NCBI RefSeq assembly: GCF_008831285.2
Contig: NC_045138.2
Span: 36,695,115-36,759,114 of the forward strand
From: Nymphaea colorata
Lineage: Eukaryota > Streptophyta > Magnoliopsida > Nymphaeales > Nymphaeaceae
Direction of reading: 5' to 3'
Length of the DNA: 64,000 bases
Shown: positions 26,601 through 36,250 of the stretch, piece by piece
Position numbering within the stretch: position 1 is the first letter of the stretch
How the letters are laid out: every line of letters starts with the position of its first letter
Notes under the pieces: model-generated
What the model was told of the DNA's origin: nothing
The model's database searches: none
What the model saw: the letters and a program-made list of their open reading frames with translations, nothing else
Translations under genes and position numbers: made by a program

Positions 26601-28124
26601 AGGAAGGATCTGTTTTCCTTAGGGTAAATGGTTAAACGTCTGTGCCAGCTATACCTAAATGAGGAATTTAAAATCATTGTGGTCATCTTAGAAGGTTTCA
26701 TTGGTTTGTCCAGGAAAGAGAATGCATTTAAACAATGATGCATGATTCTGTGTTTGATCTGCATTCTTTTCTTTTGTTGGTCTCTAGCAAATTGGATATA
26801 GAAAATCGCTAATTCAATGCTTACATATTTGTTTGGATAGTTGATACTGATAATTTGAACATGTCACAATATTATTTCCATTTTGAACCAAGCCTGTTAA
26901 TTAGACAGAACATCATAATATTTAAAGGCAAAGGCACAGATTGTCTGAACTATCTCATGGCATTTTGGAGTAACATGAAGAATTGCTTTCTTTGGCTGCC
27001 TGTATTCCTAGGGAAAATGCTCTCAAGTAGATCTGTACCTATAACCTGTAACAGTTCTGACTTTGGATATGTACAGCAATTGGTCACCCTCGGATTCAGT
27101 AAACAACACACTATGGAGAAGAAAAATGTTATGTTAAAGATATGATTGGATTTTCCTTTCACCAGTCAGCTCAATATTTTTTCCTTCTGCCAGGACTTCA
27201 ACTACTTTGTCTTTGTATACTATCTCGCAAGGGATAATGCTTTTACTTTGCATTCATGAGCATTTTTCACAGTTGACAATTGTCCAAATGACAAGAATTA
27301 GCTGGTGACACTTGTCGCAACAAAAGATATCAGAATTTGGATAAGGTTATTGAGCTGTGGACTATGTGTAGCAAGAATACTGCAGCTGAAATTATGGTTA
27401 ACCAGAACAAGAAAATGCAGAAATCTAGCTGTTGCTGTGTATGGCTGTTGCAGTTAGGTCCACTGACCACCAATGACCAACCATCAGTACCGATGAACTT
27501 AACTACCTTTATCTCTTTATTAAATTGTCTTTCATGGTTTCCTTATAAAAGCAAGGAGTACCTTTTAAGAGTTTGTATTCAAACTTGATGCATTTGACTC
27601 TTGATTCATTTTTTGTGCATTTTTCTAGCATCCTAAATGTGTATTAGAGGCATTACCGGTTATATGTAGAAAATAAAGTTGTCATTGATGATATCCTGAG
27701 CTCTCCTGGACGTCTTTGTAATTAATTAGGTGGACTCATGTTCCAGCAAAGGTGCTTGAATGTTTTGACAGGATGACAGCAGGAAGGCAGCTTGTGAGTT
27801 ATTTCCTTCATTGAGTTCCATGTTAAGGAGAAAAATGGACCATGGTAAGTGTCACTCTTGCACCCATTTTCTTATCACTTGCTACTGTCTCACATTTCCG
27901 TGACTTGCGTATATAAAGTTATAAACTACAAAAATGTGGACACCATATTGTCTTGACTTGTCTGTTGGTTTCAATATGCTTCTTACCCTTGCTTTTTTTT
28001 TCTCTCTCTCTGACGATGATAATAAAACTCTCCAAATGCAGGTCGAGCGGAGGCTTTATTAATTGCTGCTTATGGGAAGGGTCTGAGAAGAGTGCAAGAA
28101 ATATCTAGTTCTGACATGACTTAG
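23677..28124 (+). CDS. MOC1: Chloroplast RuvC-fold Holliday junction resolvase, MOC1-like, 279 aa, 6 exons
   Basis: Exons: 23677-24069, 24620-24725, 25061-25113, 26043-26174, 27772-27844 and 28042-28124 (TAG). All introns are GT-AG and the exons sum to 280 codons. The first roughly 100 residues are Ser/Ala/Gly/Arg-rich with few acids at the start, fitting a plastid transit peptide. The RuvC-like core follows: [12 protein letters not shown] (D111, D113), [40 protein letters not shown] (E173), [14 protein letters not shown] and [17 protein letters not shown] (D251, E256). These are the expected acidic metal-binding positions of this nuclease fold. MOC1 in plants and algae resolves recombination intermediates so that chloroplast nucleoids can segregate. 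The start ATG is the first in this frame after a stop-free TTG-led stretch. Exon 4 must end at 26174 (AAG before GT), not at the stronger-looking GTAAGG four bases earlier, to keep frame. Intron 3 carries a compound microsatellite. Confidence 0.93.
25637..25703. repeat. Compound CT / TA / TC / TG microsatellite in intron 3 of the MOC1-like gene
   Basis: A run of CT dinucleotides is followed by an AT run, another CT run and a TG run. Wholly intronic. Confidence 0.9.
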
Positions 28125-28429
28125 TAGGAACCATTTCTGTTCTGAATGGGTGCCCCTATTCCTTTTTCTTCTCCAATTTCCCCTTGTGATTGTTGTGTAT
28201 TTTTTATTGGGTTTTTATCTATTGATATGGGGAAGATCTTGTTCCCTAGTTCAGTATCTCACATCGGTCAATTTCTGTATGATGATTCTGATGATTTTGT
28301 TGTGCAATTGGCATTTTCATTTTAGTTGCCCTTATCGATCTCCTTTTTCTAGCGTCCCATAATTGTCTGTCAAACTGGAAATATTGATGACCTTGACCTC
28401 ATGGGGTTTGAAAATTAAAATCATGAAAC
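28125..28429. other. Convergent 3' regions of the MOC1-like gene and the TBL pseudogene
   Basis: AT-rich sequence after the resolvase stop codon, with a chance 70-codon hydrophobic ORF (28150-28362). It probably contains the resolvase 3' UTR. Nothing else is seen. Confidence 0.5.
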
Positions 28430-30080
28430 CATTTCGCTAAAGTGCATACAAAGAAACGCATACAGTGTGTCTAGCACACATCTCATGGTGAATTGAAGGA
28501 TGCCCGTTCTTCCTGAATTCTGTAAGGTAAGTTGAGGAAGATAAACATTTTCACCAAGATGCTTCGTCTGCTTGATGATACCTTGGATTCTTCTACGGCT
28601 CTGCTTCAATTTTGATTGTAGGTATCTACTTTGTGAAGGATAGCTCCGGAAGAAAACCCGAGCCCTTTTCAAGTTTACTTTATTAATAATCCAGTCTCTC
28701 CAGTCGTTTGCAGACCCTGTATCCGTTGCCATGTTAACTGTTCCTCCTTCGTGATGCAAAGCATGAAAGGAGCTAGTTGGCAGAAAAGGATTCAAACGTG
28801 GGTTTCCAAACAATCGCCTGTGGGTCCCTGATATTGTCTGGTTTGTGGGGCATGTATTTTAGAGATTGCAGTTGGTTAAATACCGTTTGGCTCTCCGCCA
28901 TTCTTCTGAACAATGGATTGATAGCCTAGATGGTATGCTGCAGAGGCAGAGGCACTTTACGATAACTTACATGGTCCATGCAACCTTTGACGCAACATAT
29001 CTTAGTAGTTTGAAGTCCGAAGGTTTGTTGTTTTTCCCCGTCAGGACTCCACCAATGCCCAGCATTGAAAACTGGGACATCTTAACTTTGCCGTTGTGTT
29101 AAAAACAAGTATGCTACTAAAATTTGGTCGGCTCTGATCGCCCTCCGCGACTTATCTGAAGATTTTTAGGAGGGCGACCTAAAGCTACTAGGTAGGGGTC
29201 CCTGTACTACTGTATTCTGCAACTGAATTCTTCAAGCGTGTTGGCTAGCTAATGGTTATGCTGGCGTGGGGTATTTTCCTTCACCTGCTTAATGGTTGTC
29301 TTGTTGGACAATTGAAAGTGCTTCTGCAAGCATGCAAATCAAGGATTGCCATTGGTTTCTACAGATGGAAACTACAAACACAGTTGGTCCTTTCTGCTTC
29401 TCCCATCTCTGGCACGGGGTCTGTAATGTAAGCCGCATTCGTACAAGCAACGCGAATTTTACTGCAGGAGAAATGGAAAACGATGTTCTGCTCAAAACTT
29501 CATGTGGTTATCTAACCGAACATTAGTTTGAACACCGAGGCCGGGAGAGCAGTCGGACGTGCCTGAGTTTCTGATCGTCGTTGGATGAAGATTTCAAACT
29601 GACCAACTGACCAGGGTAGGGATGAATTCTTTGGGTCCAGTTCGTCACAAAATGACCAAGATTAACTAATATGTTCCGACTCAAGCTGATGATTTGGACT
29701 AAAAATCTGGCTGAAAGCAAGTCCCTGCCGAACTCACCTTGGCCTGAATCAACTGAACGCAGGAAGGAGGGTCTCGTAACTGCTTTCTTTTGGCCGCAGC
29801 AGCGTCTGAAGCCGCATAGGGTCAGCCATTTAAGCTGCTATCCTTATACCGCAGGCTTGATATGCTGCCCAAGTTAGCATTTGGATCTGAGCAAAGTTTG
29901 AGGAGGTTTCTGAACTGAAACTGCTTGGATGTGAACCGAGTACGACACCGAACGCACTGTAAGTTGTTGCTGGAAGGCACCGAATACACTGAAGGAGGCA
30001 GTGGAGCACAAGATCACGAAGAAGGTGGATGTGGAGATGAGGAGAAAGTCCTTCCTTTAGAGCAGGGCCATGCAGGTACA
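28430..30080 (-). pseudogene. Decayed tandem copy of a trichome-birefringence-like (TBL) gene
   Basis: Read on the minus strand, parts match the intact neighbour at 31942-33942 in the same order. The stretch 30050-29930 matches its N-terminal coding DNA but in a shifted frame. Around 29380 there is FVVSICRNQWQSLICML, against FAGDSIGRNQWESLICML in the intact gene. Around 29200-29040 the exon 2 end is recognisable at DNA level, and 28760-28650 resembles exon 3 (EGGTVNMATDT, VFFRSYPSQS). The next stretch runs straight into the middle of exon 4 (IIKQTKHLGENVYL), so intron 3 and the first part of exon 4 are deleted. The Gly and Asp of the catalytic GDS block are replaced, the Cys-rich N-terminal part is not recognisable, and the DxxH C-terminus is missing. 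Upstream DNA (30085-30200) also resembles the intact gene's leader (33970-34090), so the duplication included the promoter. Confidence 0.85.
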
Positions 30081-31941
30081 ATCCCATCTAGCAGATAAAG
30101 GTCGATAAAACTAGGCGTGTCCGTAGGTGAGTGACTTTCACGTCGGCATGGACTCTCATGGTGTCTCGTTAGTTCCGTTCATTCGCTGCCCAGTTTTACT
30201 CACTTAAAATAAGATAAGTTGGCAGTTCAGGCGGGGGGCCTGACCACATACACATTCTCCTATAGACAACCTAGTGTTAATTTTCTTATCTCAATGTCTG
30301 GAAGAACATGGGAAAATTAGAATTATTCTTCCCATCTTTTTCCTTCTCTGTTTTAGCTGAATAGACGAGCTCATGAGTTAGGTTACTGACTGGTGCAAAC
30401 TATGATTCTCCTACTGTTTTCTGCAACCCAAGTTCGATTGTTTATCTTTTAGTTAGTCGGCGTCTCCTTGGATCAGCTTTGCCGACATTTATATACCAAT
30501 ACATGCTCTCTTTCCGACTTCCTTTTAGTTCGTTCCAAGTTGGTTCTACGGTTGCCGTTCAATTGCAGTTGACCTGACGGTTGAAGCAAAACTCGGAGAA
30601 ATTTGCCTTTGTCGGCGCGTCAGATACGGTATACTTGCGGAAATACATGTAATAATACCTTCACCCGAATTTGGTCTTCCTGGTGTGAATAGTCTATGCC
30701 TATTGGACCACCAATATACATGGTTCTATAGTACAAGACAAGTTAACAATGAGTACAGAACCCTTCTTTTCCTTCATTTACTAAAGTGAGGGTAGTAGGA
30801 CCATTCCATGTCTGAGAAGATGGGCATTTACAAGGTTAAGTGAGCAATTGCTTACAACCGTAGCTAAAGCCATGCTGGGAATAGCCCCACTTGCTGTCTT
30901 GGGTAGGGCCAGCAAATGAACCAAACAAACGGAACAACGTTGTTCTACAAACCCATCATAGATGAGGCCAGATATCCCAACCCAAGACAGCACATTGGTT
31001 TTCTTTTATACATTTAAAAAAAAAAAGGAATTGAAATCAACCTGCTACTTCTATAGTCGCCTTGTTGTTTTTTTATTTTATATCACTAAAAATCATCATA
31101 AAAAGTACATACCATTACTAAAAATTGTAGACAAGCAACTGACCGTGTCAATGCATATCTTTTGTGATGGTTTTTAACCATACAAAATTAAAAAAAAAAA
31201 AAAACTATCCTACTAACATAGTATATCTATGTGTGACCACGCACATTAAACCTTTACTTTTCTCTGAATCGTAACAATTATATAATTTTCATAGTGTGCA
31301 TTTAATGATGAGATAAAATAAACTTACAGTCAAAGGTGCAGACCGAAATAAATACAGAGATTGAATCAAATAGGTGCGGTTGTCAATTCCGTGAAGTATC
31401 TGATTCAGCAATTTAGTTGAATCAATTATAAATGGGCAAAGGATTTCACCATATACATTAAAACAACAATAAAAATAATTAAAACTTTAAAATTACTTGA
31501 CACATGGCACTCTTGATTTCATTGAAAAATCAAATTCATTTGCCACAAATTTAGCATCAATCAGCCGATTTGAACAACATTGGTCCTCCTATTGGGTAGC
31601 AACGATATAATGCCCTTATGAACAGAGCTGTCTTCTGAATTGCTTTTAATTATCAGAATTATACATTTTGGATTGATTTTGGGATGTCCTTCGACCTCTC
31701 ATATTGGTGAAATTCTGACCATCCATGGTTTTCTTGCGCAGTTCGCAGACCTCGCCTTTCCAACTTGGTTGCTTGGGGGAACCATTGATTTTGCTATTCT
31801 TTATCCTTGTTTGGGGGAAGCATTGATGGACCTGACCTGCGACATTCCCGTTATGGGGCTCTCGAAAATTAAGAACAAGTGAACTGGTCGGCGGCGGTGT
31901 ATACACACTATGAAATACACACAACATTTTCGGTATACCAT
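30081..31941. other. Intergenic between the two TBL copies
   Basis: 30081-30200 retains leader and promoter similarity to the intact TBL gene. The remainder is AT-rich, with poly-A tracts at about 31015 and 31190 and chance ORFs of up to 93 codons without recognisable domains. The last roughly 200 bases should hold the 3' UTR of the intact TBL gene. Confidence 0.5.
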
Positions 31942-33942
31942 CTAAACATTTAATCTTCCTTCATCACGTTGTCTTCTGATTCTGTAGCCGCTAGACAGCA
32001 AATGGGCATAGAGAATTTCATTCCATGCGTCCGGCACTCCCGGTAAGCACCAGTGGCTGCAATCTTCGATAATTGGTTCCGGCGTCCCTGGTTCACGGTG
32101 AAGTGAAGGATGCCCATCATTCCTGAACTCTGTCAAGTATGTTATGTTTAGAAATATGACATTTTCACTAACGTGCTTCATCTGCTTGATGGTATCATGG
32201 ATTATCTCATTATGCCATGGCTCTGCTTCGAGTCTTGTGGAGTTTGTTTGAGGTTGTCTGTTGTCGTGGCAGGTCCCTCCTTCATTCCATGTCCCACTGC
32301 AGATTTTGTTGGCAAATTATTCTGCGTCTCGAATGAGTATCGATATGTAGAGTAACAGGATAACGTTTCTTACTTGAAGTGGACTGAGGAATAGCTCCGG
32401 AAGAAAACGTAACTCTTTTGTATGTCTACTTTTTGAAAAACCCAGTGCTTCCAAGTCTGTAATGACTTCTTGAATGCAGACTTTGTATCCATCGTCATGT
32501 TAACTGCTCCTCCTTCCTGGAAAAAAGTACCTCTGTTGCATAGGAGAAAAGGGAGTAAGTAACTCGAAAAGATTAAAAGTAAGTTTCAGACAACTGTGTC
32601 CCGTGGGTCCTGGATATCATCTGCTGTCTGGACAATGCATTTTAGAAATTGCAGTTGTTTAAAGACCATTGACTCCTGCCAGCCATCTGAACAACGGATT
32701 AATGGTCCAGATGATATCTAGCAAGGCACTTTATGGTAAGTTAAAAATGGCTCAAATAGCCTATTGAACAACATACGCTAACATTTTTCAATGAAGAAGG
32801 TTGTACATACTGGTTTTTTGTTTTGTCAGCAGTCCACCAATGCCCAGCATTAAAAACTAGAACATCTGAATTTCTCCATTTTGTGGAAAACCAGTGAAGA
32901 TGATCAACTCTAACAGCTCTCTGAATGTCTTCTGAAGAATTCTTCGGAGGGCGGCCTACGGCCACCAGATAGGGGTCCCTGTAGTACTCTATGCTGCAAT
33001 TGAATTCTTCAAACTTGATGGCCAGATAACCCTTATGTTTAGTTATCGGATTTCCATTTATTTCATATATGGCTGAGCTGTTTGAAACTGCCTGTGAGAG
33101 CATGCAGATCAAGGACTCCCATTGGTTTCTGCCGATGGAATCGCCTGCAAACACGAATCGGCCGTTTCTGCTTCTCTCTAGCAAATCTCTGGCATTGAAT
33201 CTGTAGAACAAACCAAAGCAGAACAGGGTAAATTCAACTGGGTATGGTTGGATTGCAAGATACGGGGAAGAAGGGTAGGACCCAAGTGGCTTAAGTGAGT
33301 CTTTCGCTAGCCTTCCAGCAATTTGGTGAACAAAACCTGCCTCAATTATAGACAGATGCAACTTCGTGGAACCATGCAAGATGCTTCAACCGAAGTAAAA
33401 CTCACCCCTGTTGTGTAAGCGTAAGCTTTCTAATTTGGTTCAAACAACAGAAGTCGAGTACTGACGAAATTGAAAACAATTGACGTGAAGTACTTAGAAA
33501 TTAGACGCCAAATTTCTTCAGATTAAGATTCTCACTTTGGGAGGTCACATCCAAACGGCTGCCATCTCCATTTTTGATAATCCAAGTCCTTCCTTCCATT
33601 TTGTTGGCACCTGAATCCAGGATCAAGAAATGGGCAATCCTCTTTATAATGGAGCCCCTGGTAGTCCTCATCGTAGACCCATCTCCCATTGGAGTAATCA
33701 CAACCTTCCTCAACTACTGCAGATTGCTTCGGCATTGAGCTGAAAGATAGGTATCCGAGACGGAGGAGAGGGTGTAGCTGGAAGACACCGAACGCATCGA
33801 GGAAGACAAGGCAGGACAAGATGACCAAGAAGATGGATGTGGAAATGAGGAGAAAATGAGAGATAATTGAGTCTCTTCTGAGGTAGTGGAAGCTGCACAG
33901 AGAACTTCTGTGAGATGGATTGTGAGACATTAGCGTTTCCAT
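31942..33942 (-). CDS. Trichome birefringence-like (TBL) polysaccharide O-acetyltransferase, 436 aa, 4 exons
   Basis: Exons on the minus strand: 33942-33536, 33200-32811, 32532-32374 and 32296-31942 (TAG), all with GT-AG introns. Split codons rejoin to Lys136, Gln266 and Asn319. A single hydrophobic helix at about residues 28-48 makes this a type II Golgi membrane protein. The Cys-rich PMR5N-type domain follows (EEGCDYSNGRWVYD at about 78-91, then DCPFLDPGFRCQQNGR and WRWQPFGCDLP). The esterase-fold DUF231/PC-esterase domain carries FAGDSIGRNQWESL with catalytic Ser157 in the GDS block, NAGHWW, VFFRSYSSVHF and the C-terminal DxxH motif DCSHWCLPGVPDAWNE (D397, H400). TBL enzymes transfer acetyl groups from acetyl donors to wall polysaccharides such as xylan, mannan, xyloglucan or pectin. 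The GDSIGRNQWESL wording resembles the TBL8/10/11 group, but the substrate cannot be told from sequence. A decayed tandem copy lies 1.9 kb downstream on the same strand. Confidence 0.94.
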
Positions 33943-35021
33943 GACCACAGAGCTTCCATCTAGTAGAAAATGTCAAAGGAGATGAAACTAGGCGTGTCGG
34001 CAAGGTGAGTGGTTTTCATATGAGAGAGAGAGATAGGGAGGTGACATCGTCTGGTTCTTACGGTGTGCCGTTGGTTCCGTTGGCTGACCGCCTAATTATA
34101 GGAGTCAGCTTCACCAGGTAAGAACCATTTCTTGTGCTTGAAGCTCGTGTCCATTGGATCTTGTGTGGATCTTACTAGCCATACTCAAGAAAGCAAAAAT
34201 TGCCCTTGATTTAAGCGGCATTTGAATGCGCTAGCTTGTCCTTGACGGCGAGTTTGATTGCTCGAATAACTCGTCTTCAAAGACAAGGAGTCCGAGCACT
34301 GCACTAACCATTCAAACACTAAAAGAACAATCCTAAATAACCCCTTCTCCCTTTACGCTTGCAATGTCCGAAAGTCTTTATTGAACACGAAAATCCAGTA
34401 ACTTTTGCTTCTGGATTTACTCATCAGCAACAAATATTTAAGTGATAAAGCATGTTCTAAAGTGGGATAAGTTGGCAATTTGGATGTGGAATAATAATAC
34501 TACTGCCAGTGGTCAGTTTGGCTCTGAGTTGGTTCCCAGAGACTTTTTTCTTCATATATTTTCGGACAGTAACCAAACCATTCTTCCTACTCGAGCCCTG
34601 TGGATCAGGCCCACTTCATTCACCTCAATCTTAGGCTTCAAGGTTTGTTTCAACTGGTCCTCGTAGGTTTACTGACAGTCCTAGATTGGTGCCGCTCCCT
34701 AAGCATCTGAATGACCACTTTTCGTCGTGATTTTTCCTTACTCAAGAAGTTACATTGTAAAGAAGAAATATGGGTGCATGTGCCACTTTTAAAGGAAAGA
34801 TCATTCTCCGTCTTTTCGTTCTGCTTATTCTCCTTTTTGAAGATCTGAATTGGGCAGAGTTCTTGAAATTTTACCAAGTTGGTGACTACCAGTGTCAAAC
34901 CTTACCCTAATCTTGGGTTGATCCCTTTCCCAGTTATGACATCCCTATACCAAAACCAATCCGACCAGGTTCAGTAAGAAAATAGGGGTAATCATTCATC
35001 TGATTAAGATTTGAATTTCTT

Positions 35022-35056
<35 letters not shown>

Positions 35057-36250
35057 CAGAAAGGAATTTTTTTTTCTGGGTATTATGGTCCTTTTTCAAA
35101 AAAAGGAAAAGGTGGAATACGATTTCCTTTGGTAAAAGAGCTGATAACAGGCATATCTTTTCGAGGTCGATTTGATATTTGAAAATCACATTTAAAAACA
35201 TCTGGTCAGGTCTCAATCTGAACCAAATGCATTCTTCTTACATCCATAATCCTTCATGAAAAACGATACAAAATATTCTCTGTACGCTTCTGTTTCCTAC
35301 AGTTTGGGAGAGACGGGTAATCCTTCTCCGGAATTTTGCGTAAATTTACCAAAGGTTAGATTAATGGCGGCAGATGCTATATCGCTGAGTGGTTGCGGAA
35401 TAACACTTTTTCTTTTTGCTTTTCCTTTTCGTTTGATTTATCTTTTACATGTGGAAGATGTCATGTGATTCAACTAGGCCTTATTATAAGCCCTCACCGA
35501 CAAAAATGTCAGGTTTATGCCTGTCATTTTAGGTAAACTCTTCAAGTTTCAGCTTTTTTATGAAAGACGAAGTCATACTCATGGTACTGAAAGGATTACC
35601 AGATGGGTGGGTGGTCTAAAACTGCTGGGGACGAGTTGTTGATAAACAAAAGCTAAGATGTGTATTTAAAGCCGACAAAAGTTGGTTGTCACCTGCCTGG
35701 GTGCTTTCAAGGTGAAAACGGTGAAGAATTTAATGCTTTGGATGCATCCCTGCGGCATGATTTGGTAAATTTCCACTTAATCCCAACTCAGCAATTGAGG
35801 AAAAATGACGACGAGTCTTTGAAATCATCCCAGAATCAAATTATGCAAATTGTCGCAACCTTGGCTCATCTTGCACCTTCATCGCTCAAATATGTGAGAT
35901 CGAATCGTGGAAGGTGCCACCTTGAAAGAGAAAAAGGGTGGGTGGTATAGGAATGTGTGGTTGCTCTTCTTTCCCCCAAGGGGCGAACCCCAAGTTGCAC
36001 ATGAATGGAAGAAAACATGTGTTTTCTGCTACATCAAGCAACGGAGGCAAGCAGCCTTCATGGAGAGCTCACGTACTAAAAGAGGATGAAAGAAAACATT
36101 TGAGAAAGGAAGCAACTTCAAAGAGATAAATCACGGAGAAATAAAAACTAGAAATCCTACAGACAACCCAATTTTGTACTGGAGACGACGAGACAAGGTA
36201 AATCAAGAAACACCATTTGAAAGAAAAAGGAAAAGAAGACCTAGTGCTTG
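33943..36250. other. Intergenic between TBL and methyltransferase genes
   Basis: The first roughly 150 bases resemble the leader upstream of the TBL pseudogene. After that the stretch is AT-rich, with a TA microsatellite (35026-35054). ORFs of up to 96 codons (35660-35950) show no recognisable domain. The 3' UTR of the methyltransferase gene should lie just before 36250. Confidence 0.5.
35026..35054. repeat. (TA)n microsatellite
   Basis: About 14 TA dinucleotides. A second TA run is at 58571-58591. Confidence 0.95.
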
